A stretch of 64,000 nucleotides of DNA from positions 24,948-88,947 of the forward strand of contig JAJTYM010000009.1 in the NCBI GenBank assembly GCA_021463345.1, written 5' to 3'. The DNA is from Pseudobdellovibrionaceae bacterium. GTDB taxonomy: Bacteria; Bdellovibrionota; Bdellovibrionia; Bdellovibrionales; JAMPXM01. Position 1 is the stretch's first letter. Each line of letters starts with the position of its first letter. This document shows, piece after piece, positions 26,974 to 35,809 of the stretch. The translations under genes and the position numbers were made by a program. Below the pieces are notes generated by a model. The model was not told where the DNA came from. It was given only the letters and a program-made list of their open reading frames with translations, and ran no database searches.

Positions 26974-28109
26974 TTGTTTTCAGCCCCCTCGGCGAGCCGA
27001 GCGGACAGGCGCTCGAGGTCCCTCAAGCCATGAACGTCCTGGTCGTACTCGGGGAGGCGGAACATCCGCGCGCCGGCCCGCGCGGATTTGGCGAACTCCT
27101 CGTAAAGATCGTATCTGACCGCGTGGAACCGCTTGAACCGTTCGTAGAAATCCAGGACCTTTTCGCGCGCGGGCCCCGAGGAAACGCCAAGGGCCGCCGC
27201 GTCTTCGTCCGCATCCGACCCCTCGGGGAGCCAGACCGGGAACGCGCGGTTGATCACGATGGCTTCGAGCGCGAAGCCCATCTTGCGCAACGCCGCCTGG
27301 AGGTACTTGGCTTCCTCGAGCTTGGCCGCGTCGAAACTGGTGATGACGACGAATTTCGTCCGCGGCCCCGAAAGCAGCTTCTGCACGGCGACGCTGCGGT
27401 CGCGCAGGGTCGCCTGCACGGAACGGACCGCGGCGAAGAAATCGATGAGTTCTTCGATGAACTGGCCGCCCGTGAGCGTTTCGAGGGACTTCAGGACCGT
27501 GCGCGTACCGCGGCTCAACAGGCCCGAGATGAGCCCGCCGGAGCCGGGCCGGGCCGCCTCGATGAACCATTTCGTGACCGAATCCTGGAAGAGCGAGTGG
27601 ATCCGCTGCGGCGCCATGAGGAAATCCATGGCGTGTTTGGTGGGCGGCGTGTCCAGGATGACGAGATCGTATCGCTCCGACTCGACGGCTTCCAGCAACC
27701 GCTCGAGCGAAGTGAATTCCTGCGAACCGCTCAGCGTGGTCGAGAGTTGTTGATAGAGGCGGTTGCCCAGGATCCGGTCGGCCGCGGCTTTGCTCTTGGC
27801 GTGGCGGACGATGAACTGGTCGAAGGTTTTGCGCGAATCGATGACGGCGGCGAAGAGCTCGCCCCGATACGACTGCCCGGGGACGCGCTTTTCCGAATCG
27901 TCGGAGAGGTCCAGGCCGAGCGCCGTCGCCAGCCGTTTGGCCGGATCGACGGTCAGCACGAGCACGCGCGCACCCAACTGCGCCGCGCGCACGCCGAGGG
28001 CGGCGGCGACGGTGGTTTTTCCCACGCCTCCGCTGCCGGCGCAGACAATGACTTTCCGCGAGGAGAGGATTTCATCCAGCTCGGGTGAAGGCCGCGGTTC
28101 AGAGCCCAT
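26970..28109 (-). CDS. ArsA/Get3-like ATPase, second member of a pair
   Basis: 379 aa from ATG 28109. A deviant Walker A of the ArsA/Get3 type (VIVCAGSGGVGKTTVAAALG) is followed by VLTVDPAKRLATALG (the switch/A-loop region), DLVILDTPPTKHAMDFL, and an adenine-binding stretch ending VVITSFDAAKLEEAKYLQ. There are no arsenite-binding cysteines, so it is not an arsenical pump ATPase. Paired ArsA homologues occur in actinobacteria (Rv3679/Rv3680 of M. tuberculosis, linked there to metabolite tolerance) and in other lineages. The ATG overlaps the end of the first ArsA gene by 11 bp, so the two are translationally coupled and may form a heterodimer. Confidence 0.88.
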   Translation of the reverse strand: MGSEPRPSPELDEILSSRKVIVCAGSGGVGKTTVAAALGVRAAQLGARVLVLTVDPAKRLATALGLDLSDDSEKRVPGQSYRGELFAAVIDSRKTFDQFIVRHAKSKAAADRILGNRLYQQLSTTLSGSQEFTSLERLLEAVESERYDLVILDTPPTKHAMDFLMAPQRIHSLFQDSVTKWFIEAARPGSGGLISGLLSRGTRTVLKSLETLTGGQFIEELIDFFAAVRSVQATLRDRSVAVQKLLSGPRTKFVVITSFDAAKLEEAKYLQAALRKMGFALEAIVINRAFPVWLPEGSDADEDAAALGVSSGPAREKVLDFYERFKRFHAVRYDLYEEFAKSARAGARMFRLPEYDQDVHGLRDLERLSARLAEGAENK

Positions 28110-29004
28110 CGGCGCCACTTCCCGAAAACGCGGACGCGACCCGCTTGACGAGTTCGTCGGGTTTTTCCGAGTAAACCTGCGGAACCCGGTGCACCTCGGC
28201 GCCGGCGTCGAGCAGTTGCCCCAGGAACCGCGCCTGTCGCTCCTCGACGCCGAGGAGAAAGCCACTGAGTTCTTTGAGCCCCCCGCGCGCCTGGTCACGC
28301 AACTCCCGGAGTTCGGCCCGCGAAGCCGGCAACGGGACGATCTTGTTGGCGGCGAGCTCCGCATCGACGCCGAGCTCGGCCTTCAACGCGTCCCGAAGCT
28401 CCAAGGTCTCGACGACCGGGAGTTCCTCGAGAAGCGTGACCACGAGATAACCCGTCAACCCGGGATCTTGAATGACCTTCTGTATGTCGCGGCTGTGGTG
28501 CCCCATCGGACCGAACCGGATCGCCTCCATCATCCCCCTGGGCGCGCGAAACATCGCCAACGCATGGCCCGTCGCGAACGCGTCGACGACGACGAGATCG
28601 TAGGCGAGCGGGGGGCCGACCTTGCGAATGCCGCTCGTGATCTTGCCGAGGATGGCGATCTCCGAAAGTCCGGGCGCCACGTTGACCAACGAACGCATGA
28701 CTTTATTCTCGAAAAACAAGCGGTACAGGCTTTCGACCCTGAGATAGTGAAGAACGTATTCGCGCAGGCAGCTTTCGCCGCTCCACAAAGCGAGATCGAA
28801 ACCCTCGCCGGGGACGGGGCGAGGAACGTGATCGACGCCGTCGAGTTTCCAAAAGTCTTTGTAGTAGCTGTTCTCCCCGAGCTCGGCGAGGAGCACGCGA
28901 CGGCCGCGGGCGGCTTCGGCCCGGGCGACACCGGCGGCGATCAGGCTTTTCCCGACGCCCCCTTTGCCCGTCACGAAGAGGATTTTCTGGCTCTTCCAAC
29001 CCAC
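28099..29004 (-). CDS. ArsA/Get3-like ATPase, first member of a pair
   Basis: 301 aa. Walker A is ILFVTGKGGVGKSLIAAGVA, followed by VLLAELGENSYYKDFW and LAYDLVVVDAFATGHALAMFRAPRGMMEAI, which is the switch II region in the ArsA fold. The P-loop lysines are in place, so it should bind ATP. It is shorter than its partner and also lacks metal-binding cysteines. It is the first gene of the unit arsA1-arsA2-lipoprotein-EI24-gshA and is divergent from trigger factor. Confidence 0.88.
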   Translation of the reverse strand: MGWKSQKILFVTGKGGVGKSLIAAGVARAEAARGRRVLLAELGENSYYKDFWKLDGVDHVPRPVPGEGFDLALWSGESCLREYVLHYLRVESLYRLFFENKVMRSLVNVAPGLSEIAILGKITSGIRKVGPPLAYDLVVVDAFATGHALAMFRAPRGMMEAIRFGPMGHHSRDIQKVIQDPGLTGYLVVTLLEELPVVETLELRDALKAELGVDAELAANKIVPLPASRAELRELRDQARGGLKELSGFLLGVEERQARFLGQLLDAGAEVHRVPQVYSEKPDELVKRVASAFSGSGADGL

Positions 29005-29070
29005 GTCTTCGCCGCCTCTGGAGCCCTTCGCTGCGAGCTCCGGTGTTCTCTACAGGGCGTTCTTCCCGAC

Positions 29071-29098
29071 GCATGGCAAAACCTTGCCTTTGCCATGC
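29071..29098. promoter_or_regulatory. Perfect 10-bp inverted repeat over the tig -35 region
   Basis: GCATGGCAAA (29071-29080) and TTTGCCATGC (29089-29098) flank 8 bp and cover the -35 element of the trigger factor promoter. It lies in the divergent region between arsA1 and tig, so one regulator could act on both. Confidence 0.6.
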
Positions 29099-29112
29099 GA
29101 TTCCCCTATAAA
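29084..29112 (+). promoter_or_regulatory. Predicted sigma-70 promoter of tig
   Basis: TTGCCT (29084-29089) and TATAAA (29107-29112) are 17 nt apart. The start would be near 29119, giving a leader of about 28 nt before the tig ATG. Confidence 0.75.
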
Positions 29113-29146
29113 TCCGGCTTCTTTCCGCCCACTTAAGGAGACCCTG

Positions 29147-30469
29147 ATGAAGTCGACCCTCGAGACATTGTCCGCTCTGGAACGAAAGCTCAATATTGTC
29201 GTTCCCGCCGCCGAAGTACAAGCCGCATTTGAGCGCGCTCTCAAAGGCCTCCAGCAGCACGCGGCCGTCAAGGGCTTCCGCAAGGGCAAAGCGCCTCTCA
29301 ACACCATTCGTCAGATGTTCGGCGCCAACGTCAAGCAGGACGTCGTTCAGGACATCGTGCAGACGCATTATGCCTCGGCCGTCGACGAGCACAGCCTGAA
29401 CCCGATCAACTTCCCGGCCATCGAGTTCGACGATCTCGACGAAAACGCCGACTTCTCTTTCTCGGCCGAATTCGAGGTTCGACCCGAAGTGAAAGTGGCG
29501 CATTTCGAGAAGCTGCCGGTGAAGAAAGAAAAATTCGAACAGAACCCCGGCTTCGTGGAGCAAACGCTCGAGGACATCCGCAAGTCGCGAGCCGAGCTCG
29601 GTCCTGTCTTCGAGGACCGTCCGGCACAGATGGGCGACGTCGCCGTGATCGACTTCAAAGGCGAACTGCTCACCGGCCCGCTCGAGAACGGCGACGCCGA
29701 GAACCACCCGCTCGAGCTCGGCAGCAACAGCTTCATACCCGGCTTCGAGGAAGGCATCGTCGGCATGCGCCCTGGGCAATCCAAAGCGATTCAAGTGTCG
29801 TTCCCCGAGGGGTACCACGCCAAGGAACTCTCGGGTAAACCGGTCACATTCCAAGTCACCTTGAAAGAGCTCAAAAAGAAGACGCTTCCGGAATGGACCG
29901 ACGAGTTCGTCGCCACCCTCGGACCGTACAAAAATCTCGAGGAACTCAAGAAAACGATCTCCGAAGATTACGAGAAGCGCGAGACGAACCGGATTCGGGA
30001 AGACCTCAAGAACCGCCTCATGAAGGTGCTCGTCGAGCGCAACCCGGTCGAAGTGCCAAAATCGCTCCTCCTGGAACAGAAGAAATCGCTCATCGAAGAC
30101 TTCAAGAAACGCATGTCCCAACAGGGCATGGACGAGGAGCAGTTCGAAGAGTACCGCGGCAAGTGGGACGCCGACTTCAACGAGACGGCGAGGTTCATGA
30201 TCCAGTCGAGCTTCCTGACCGACGCGATCGCCAAGGAATACAACCTTTACGCCGAACCGAAAGACCTCGAAGAAAAGCTCGCCGAATACGCGCGGCAGAC
30301 CGGCATCGACGCCGCCCGCGTGAAGGAGTTCTACGACGACAAGGACCGCCGTTCGCGCCTGGCCTATCAGATCACCGAGGAAAAGGTCGTCGAATTCCTT
30401 GTTTCGAAAGCGGACCTGAAAGAAACGAGCCGCGCCGAGATCGAGAAGGAAGAAAACAAGAACTCGTAA
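29147..30469 (+). CDS. tig: Trigger factor, ribosome-associated chaperone and peptidyl-prolyl isomerase
   Basis: 440 aa from ATG 29147 with AAGGAG at 29135-29140. Domain order is complete. The ribosome-binding domain carries the signature GFRKGKAPLNTI near residue 45. The FKBP-type PPIase domain runs about 150-245 (MGDVAVIDFKGEL, NSFIPGFEEGIVGMRPGQSKAIQV). A long helical C-terminal chaperone domain follows. The usual length is 430-450. Unlike in many genomes it is not joined to clpP-clpX; those genes sit 8 kb away on the other strand. Confidence 0.98.
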   Translation: MKSTLETLSALERKLNIVVPAAEVQAAFERALKGLQQHAAVKGFRKGKAPLNTIRQMFGANVKQDVVQDIVQTHYASAVDEHSLNPINFPAIEFDDLDENADFSFSAEFEVRPEVKVAHFEKLPVKKEKFEQNPGFVEQTLEDIRKSRAELGPVFEDRPAQMGDVAVIDFKGELLTGPLENGDAENHPLELGSNSFIPGFEEGIVGMRPGQSKAIQVSFPEGYHAKELSGKPVTFQVTLKELKKKTLPEWTDEFVATLGPYKNLEELKKTISEDYEKRETNRIREDLKNRLMKVLVERNPVEVPKSLLLEQKKSLIEDFKKRMSQQGMDEEQFEEYRGKWDADFNETARFMIQSSFLTDAIAKEYNLYAEPKDLEEKLAEYARQTGIDAARVKEFYDDKDRRSRLAYQITEEKVVEFLVSKADLKETSRAEIEKEENKNS

Positions 30470-30487
30470 CGGCGCCGAGAGGGCCGC

Positions 30488-30865
30488 TCAGCCGGCAAGA
30501 AGGGCGCGAGCGAGCGTCGCGCCCGCGAACACGGCGGCGAGCCCCAAGGCCGGGCTCGCGACCATGTACACCGCCGCCCAGCCGATTTGCGATCGCTCGA
30601 GGAGAACGAGGCTTTGCGCCATGAACGCGGAAAACGTCGTCATTCCGCCGCAAAAGCCGACCGTCAGCACGACTCCGAGTTGCGGGGGAAGCGCCGCGCG
30701 TTCGGTCACGGCGACGAGCACGAACCCGGCGATCATGGAGCCGGCGAGATTGATGACGAACGTTCCCATCGGAGCCGGCCAGCCGGCCCTGGCCACCGCG
30801 AGGTCAGCGGCGTACCGGCAAAGAACCCCGGCCGCGCCGGCGACCGCGACCCAAAGCGTGATCAT
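30488..30865 (-). CDS. crcB: Fluoride channel Fluc/CrcB
   Basis: 125 aa, four transmembrane segments. The family signatures are present: GVLCRYAADLAVAR early, GTFVINLAGSMIAGFV with the channel-lining asparagine, and TVGFCGGMTTFSAFM with the central sodium-site break and phenylalanines. Fluc proteins act as antiparallel dimers exporting F-. It lies 6 bp after the S41 peptidase gene on the same strand, apparently as the last gene of the ftsEX operon. No fluoride riboswitch precedes it. Confidence 0.92.
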   Translation of the reverse strand: MITLWVAVAGAAGVLCRYAADLAVARAGWPAPMGTFVINLAGSMIAGFVLVAVTERAALPPQLGVVLTVGFCGGMTTFSAFMAQSLVLLERSQIGWAAVYMVASPALGLAAVFAGATLARALLAG

Positions 30866-30871
30866 CGCGCG

Positions 30872-32332
30872 TCACTCCGATAGTTTCTGGCCCGCGGCGG
30901 GCCCCGCCGCGGTTTGAGGGCTCTCAGCCAAGGGGGCCGCCGCGGCCTCCACGGCGTGGAAGCCCCGCATGACTTTCCAGGCGCGCAGATAATTGAACGC
31001 CTGCAAGATCTGGAAATCCTCGGACAACAGCTTCTCCCTGGGTGTGAGCTCGCGCTTTTTCGCCGCGTCTTTCATCCACCAATACGCGATCGTGGGGTCC
31101 TCGGGGAGCTTGGTTCGCGGATTTTCCTTCTCCTTGATCTCGCGGTCTCCCGGCAAGTGGCGGGCGATGTCCTGCTCGCGGCGCACGTCGCGCCTGATCA
31201 AGGCTTTCTGGAACGCCTCCGGATCGACGTCTTCCAACGCGATGTCGGGCTTGATTCCCTCGGCCTGGATCGAGACCCCGTTCGGCGTGTAGTACCGCGC
31301 GACCGTCAGTTTCAGGCCGGAACCGTCGCCCAGGCGGACGACGGACTGCACGGAACCCTTCCCGAAGCTGCGGCTGCCCATCACGAGCGCGCGTTTGTTG
31401 TCCTGCAGGGCGCCGGCGAGGATCTCGCTCGCGCTCGCCGAATACTCGTTGATGAGGACGATGATCGGGAAGTCGGTGAAGCTGTTGTCCTTGCGCGCGT
31501 GAATGACTTCCTTGTCCTTCGACCTGTCGCGCCCGATCGTGCTGACGATGACGCCTTTATCGAGGAACAGATCGCTGATGCGGACGGCTTGGTCGAGAAG
31601 GCCGCCCGGGTTGCGGCGCAAATCGAGGATGAGGCCCCTGGTTTCCTTGTTGTTACGGACGTGGTTCCGGACCGTTTTTTCCATCTCGCCGGCCGAGTTC
31701 TCGATGAAGCTCGTCAGCCGGATGTAGGCGTAGCCGTCCTCGAGGTTCGTGTACTTCACCGATTTCACCTTCACCACGCCGCGGGCGATGACGAACTCTT
31801 TCGGCTTCTCGAAACCTTCGCGGAAGATCATCATCTTCACTTTCGAGCCGCGTTTGCCGCGCATGCGCTGCGCGGCCTCGGCGAGGCTCAAACCTTTGGT
31901 GCTCTCGCCGTTGATCTCGACGACGCGGTCCCCCGCCTTGATGCCGGCCTCCCACGCCGGCGTGTCCTCGATCGGCGAGATCACCGTGAGCACGTCGTTC
32001 TGCACGGTGATCTCGATGCCGAGGCCGCCGAATTCGCCGCTCGTCTCGGTTTCGAATTCCTTGTAGATCTCGGGCGGGAGGAAGTTCGTGTGCGGGTCGA
32101 GCTCCTGCAACATGCCTTTGATGCCGCCGTAGATCAGTTTCCGCGTGTCGACGTCCTCGACGTAGTACTGCTGCACGAGATTGAGGACCTTGGCGAAGAT
32201 CTGCAGGTCCTGGTAGCGATCCTTGGCGGCCTTGGCGACGGCTTCGCTGTTGGCCGCGCCTGTGAGCAGGGCCCCGGCGCCCAACAGCCCCACGAACGCG
32301 AACGCGGCCGTCGGCCGGAAGATCTTTTTCAT
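30872..32332 (-). CDS. S41 family carboxy-terminal processing peptidase with PDZ domain
   Basis: 486 aa from ATG 32332. Signal peptide MKKIFRPTAAFAFVGLLGAGALL is followed by the N-terminal helical part (YQDLQIFAKVLNLVQQYYVEDVD). A PDZ domain follows (about 95-170; GGLGIEITVQND, SPIEDTPAWEAGIKAGDRVVEING). The S41 core shows LILDLRRNPGGLLDQAVRISDLF, the catalytic Ser in NEYSASASEILAGALQ and Lys in GSRSFGKGSVQ. The C-terminal 100 residues are an extra helical region. CtpA-type enzymes trim periplasmic proteins including cell-wall hydrolases, which fits the position behind an EnvC-like gene. Confidence 0.95.
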   Translation of the reverse strand: MKKIFRPTAAFAFVGLLGAGALLTGAANSEAVAKAAKDRYQDLQIFAKVLNLVQQYYVEDVDTRKLIYGGIKGMLQELDPHTNFLPPEIYKEFETETSGEFGGLGIEITVQNDVLTVISPIEDTPAWEAGIKAGDRVVEINGESTKGLSLAEAAQRMRGKRGSKVKMMIFREGFEKPKEFVIARGVVKVKSVKYTNLEDGYAYIRLTSFIENSAGEMEKTVRNHVRNNKETRGLILDLRRNPGGLLDQAVRISDLFLDKGVIVSTIGRDRSKDKEVIHARKDNSFTDFPIIVLINEYSASASEILAGALQDNKRALVMGSRSFGKGSVQSVVRLGDGSGLKLTVARYYTPNGVSIQAEGIKPDIALEDVDPEAFQKALIRRDVRREQDIARHLPGDREIKEKENPRTKLPEDPTIAYWWMKDAAKKRELTPREKLLSEDFQILQAFNYLRAWKVMRGFHAVEAAAAPLAESPQTAAGPAAGQKLSE

Positions 32333-32370
32333 GCCATCCCCTCTCGATTGGCGCGGTCCTCGCGCCTCCC

Positions 32371-33573
32371 CTATTGTGTTCCCAAACGCGGCATCGTCGC
32401 AAGTTCGCCGGGGTCCGAACTCGGCACGGCGGAAACCGGCGCGTTCTCGGCCGCGATCCAATGCTTCGGGTTCTCGGGCTCGGAAAAGTGACGGATCTCG
32501 AAGTAAATCCCGTCATCGCCCCGACGCGACCCGCTCCCCGCTCCCGCGATGGCCTGGCCCTTGGAGACGCGTTCGCCTTCCCGCACGCCCACTCCCGATA
32601 GGTGCGCGTAAACCGTGTAGTAATGGTCCCCGTGGTCGACGATCACGGTGTGGCCGTACCCCTGAACCCAGCCCGAGTGCGCGACAGCGCCGTCGAAGAC
32701 CGAACTCACGGGGGATCCGGCCGGCGCCGAGTACCGCCACCCTTTATGCCCGAGCTGGATCGAATGGCGCTCATCGCGGATCGGGCCGAAGTCCCGCACG
32801 ACACGACCCGCGATCGGAGCGGGGATCCGCCCTTTCTTCTCGAAGAACGACGCTTTGAGGAGGTCGAGGAGCGATTCGTCCTCGACCGGCGCCCGCAGGG
32901 TCTCGGTCTTCGTCCGCAGCTTGCGGAGCGCGCGGAGGGTTTTCAGGTGCGACCTCTCGAGGCTCGAGACGATTTCGCTTTTCGCTTTGTGCTCCGTGGT
33001 GAGCAGGTCCTCCTGCGCGCGGATCCTGCGTTCGAGGCCCACCAAGCGCTCGACCTGGGTCTTGAGCTTTCGCCTTTGCCGCTCGTAAGCGGCGACGTTC
33101 CTCTGATAGCTGCGGATCAGGCGGTAATCGGCGTCCGTGACGATCTTCAGGAACTTGAGGGTCCGGTCGAACTCCAGCGAATCGGCGCTCGAGAAAAGAA
33201 CGCCGACGTAACCCTCGCCCGAGAGTTTGTACAGCGTCCGCAGGCGCGCGCGCAGGAGCCCGCGTTGCTCCCCGATCTGGTTTTCGAGGCCGGCGATCAC
33301 CTTGGCGATGCTCTGTGCGCCGTCCTGGACGTGGAAGAGCTCATCGGTGAGGTTGCCTTTTTCCTGGGAAATCCTCTTCATCCTCCTGGTGATGGAGTAA
33401 AGAGACCCGAGGATGCGGCGCTTTTCCGCTTCCGTGTCGATCAGGTTTTTTTTCGTTTCGACCAACGACTCCGCGAGCTCGCGCACGCCCGGCTCATCGG
33501 CTCTGGCCGGAGCCGCCGCGAGGGCCGTGAACAGAATGACGGCGCCGAAGGCGCGCGGCACGCGCGGACTCAT
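32371..33573 (-). CDS. EnvC-like murein hydrolase activator: coiled coil plus LytM/M23 domain
   Basis: 400 aa from ATG 33573, which overlaps the ftsX stop (ATGA). Signal peptide, then a long coiled coil (about 30-240; RELAESLVETKKNLIDTEAEKRRILG onward), then a C-terminal M23 domain with APAGSPVSSVFDGAVAHSGWVQGYGHTVIVDHGDHYYTVYAHLS. The first zinc ligand of active M23 enzymes (HxGxD) is replaced (LGHKGWRYSAPAG), and the second motif reads YAHLS rather than HxH. That matches catalytically dead EnvC-type activators, which switch on amidases when FtsEX hydrolyses ATP. Location: periplasm at the division site. Confidence 0.9.
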   Translation of the reverse strand: MSPRVPRAFGAVILFTALAAAPARADEPGVRELAESLVETKKNLIDTEAEKRRILGSLYSITRRMKRISQEKGNLTDELFHVQDGAQSIAKVIAGLENQIGEQRGLLRARLRTLYKLSGEGYVGVLFSSADSLEFDRTLKFLKIVTDADYRLIRSYQRNVAAYERQRRKLKTQVERLVGLERRIRAQEDLLTTEHKAKSEIVSSLERSHLKTLRALRKLRTKTETLRAPVEDESLLDLLKASFFEKKGRIPAPIAGRVVRDFGPIRDERHSIQLGHKGWRYSAPAGSPVSSVFDGAVAHSGWVQGYGHTVIVDHGDHYYTVYAHLSGVGVREGERVSKGQAIAGAGSGSRRGDDGIYFEIRHFSEPENPKHWIAAENAPVSAVPSSDPGELATMPRLGTQ

Positions 33574-34499
33574 GCGACTCTCTGACTCGCGGACCAACCG
33601 TCGTTTATGCGACGGACGGTGAAGTAAGCGCCCGCAGCGCCGACCAGCGCGCCGGAAACGAGGATCCCGAGGCTCGCGGCAAAGCCGAAGAACGCGAGAT
33701 CCGGCGCCATGCGCGCGAACGCGAGCGAGGCCCGCAGCAGCTTCACCTCCCACAGGTGAAAGCCGAAATTCACCGCGAGCGAAACGGCCGCGGCGACCAA
33801 CCCCATGAGAGCCCCTTCGAACACGAACGGCGCCCGGATCATCGACTGGGTCGCGCCGACGAGCTCGAGAATCTCGATTTCGTCGCGACGGGCCGAGATC
33901 GACGCCCGTACGGAATTCCCGACGACGAACACGCTGCCCGCGACCAGGATCAGGACGATCAGCCAGCCGCTCGCCGAGAGCGCCGCGACGAACGCGGAGT
34001 AGTTGCGCACCCAGCTCTGGCCGTACAGGACGTCCTCGATGCCTTTGAGCGGATCGAGCCCTGCCGAGATGGCTTCGAACGTTTCGGCGATCTTCCCGGC
34101 CGGGACGTCCTTCGCCAACGTGACCTGGTAACTCGCCGGGAAGGGATTGGCGAATTCCGAATCGGCCAAGAGATCGGGCGCGTGGCTCGCCATCTTCTCC
34201 TTGAACGCGGCGGTGGCCTTCTCTTTGGCTATGTACTCCACGGACCCGACGCGCGCGTCGCTCTGGAGGACCTCCCGCACTTTGTTCCGATCGCCCGGCG
34301 CGATGGAGTCCTCGAGGTAAACCGACATCCGCGCCGACTCGCCCCAATGCGACAGCAGGTTCTTCAAGTTGGAGGAAACCGACAGCACGAAGGCGACCAC
34401 GGTGAACGTCGCGGCGAGCACGCTCAGCGTCGCGAGCTGCATTCCGGTATGGTGGACCCAGCTGCGGCGGAAACCACGGAGACATTCGTTCAATCGCAT
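33570..34499 (-). CDS. ftsX: Cell division protein FtsX
   Basis: 309 aa from ATG 34499, with GGGAG 6 nt upstream. Typical FtsX layout: a cytoplasmic N-terminus, TM1 (TLSVLAATFTVVAFVLSVS), a periplasmic loop of about 110 residues (SVYLEDSIAPGDRNKVREVLQSD), and three further TM segments with ISARRDEIEILELVGATQSMIRAPFVFEGALMG between TM2 and TM3. FtsX is the membrane half of a type VII ABC transporter-like complex that transmits ATP hydrolysis to the EnvC coiled coil. It is coupled to both ftsE and the envC-like gene. Confidence 0.95.
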   Translation of the reverse strand: MRLNECLRGFRRSWVHHTGMQLATLSVLAATFTVVAFVLSVSSNLKNLLSHWGESARMSVYLEDSIAPGDRNKVREVLQSDARVGSVEYIAKEKATAAFKEKMASHAPDLLADSEFANPFPASYQVTLAKDVPAGKIAETFEAISAGLDPLKGIEDVLYGQSWVRNYSAFVAALSASGWLIVLILVAGSVFVVGNSVRASISARRDEIEILELVGATQSMIRAPFVFEGALMGLVAAAVSLAVNFGFHLWEVKLLRASLAFARMAPDLAFFGFAASLGILVSGALVGAAGAYFTVRRINDGWSASQRVA

Positions 34500-34524
34500 C
34501 GGCGCTCCCCCAATCGACCCATCG

Positions 34525-35184
<660 letters not shown>

Positions 35185-35203
35185 GCCTACAGTCTACGGA
35201 CGC

Positions 35204-35521
35204 CTAGAAGAGTTGACCAGAAACGAGCAGGTCCAGAATTTGCTGATGCTGCTCGCGCATGGCCAAACGTATGGCTTCGGGATCGCGGAGCTGCAAGCGG
35301 CTCAAGACTTCGGAATAGGGGGTCTTCACGCTCTTGATCACCGCGCCCGCTTGATACACGCGGCTGACGAGGAACGGGTTGTCGCGCCCCCAATCCTCGG
35401 TTTGAACGTGGAAGGTCAAGCCCCTGTACATGACGTCGGAGTTGAAACCCTTTTGCACGAGTCGAGTCCCCCACTGCGCTGGCCCGGGCTTGCTGCGCCG
35501 GTCGGGCTCGGGCGCAGCCAT
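35204..35521 (-). CDS. Conserved small protein of unknown function preceding ftsE
   Basis: 105 aa. After a charged N-terminal 25 residues the sequence YRGLTFHVQTEDWGRDNPFLVSRVYQAGAVIKSVKTPY followed by MREQHQQILDLLVSG looks like a compact, well-conserved domain. I recall similar short proteins (FHVQTEDWG...NPFLVSRV...AMREQH) as uncharacterised genes in Bdellovibrio- and Myxococcus-like bacteria. It is 19 bp upstream of ftsE and in the same direction, probably the first gene of the division operon. No signal peptide. Function unknown. Confidence 0.75.
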   Translation of the reverse strand: MAAPEPDRRSKPGPAQWGTRLVQKGFNSDVMYRGLTFHVQTEDWGRDNPFLVSRVYQAGAVIKSVKTPYSEVLSRLQLRDPEAIRLAMREQHQQILDLLVSGQLF

Positions 35522-35809
35522 TGTCCCCGAGACGTCTCAATTTGACAAGCGCGGGCGCGAAGCGCGAAAGGCCGCCCGCCCCCTGTCGAGGGATTGATCA
35601 TGTCGCGCGCGGATCCGTTTCCCGCGACACTCCATTTCCAGCCTCAAAGAGGGCCGCCCCCGATCCGATAAGTCCCCTTGTCGGACGAGTTTTCCCCGTT
35701 TCAAGCCGTGGTTTCCCGCGCCGCGAGGACGGGCGCCAAGGGTCTGGGAGCGAAGGACCCGCCAGGGGGAGATCGCCTGACAAGACGCTCGTGTTCCGAA
35801 AGGCGGGTC

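Noticed and set aside
26970..29004. Arsenite pump ATPase for the ArsA pair
   Set aside because: The metal-binding cysteines of ArsA are missing and no arsB, arsR or arsC gene is nearby.
30488..30900. Fluoride riboswitch upstream of crcB
   Set aside because: Only 6 bp separate crcB from the preceding gene, leaving no room for the aptamer.
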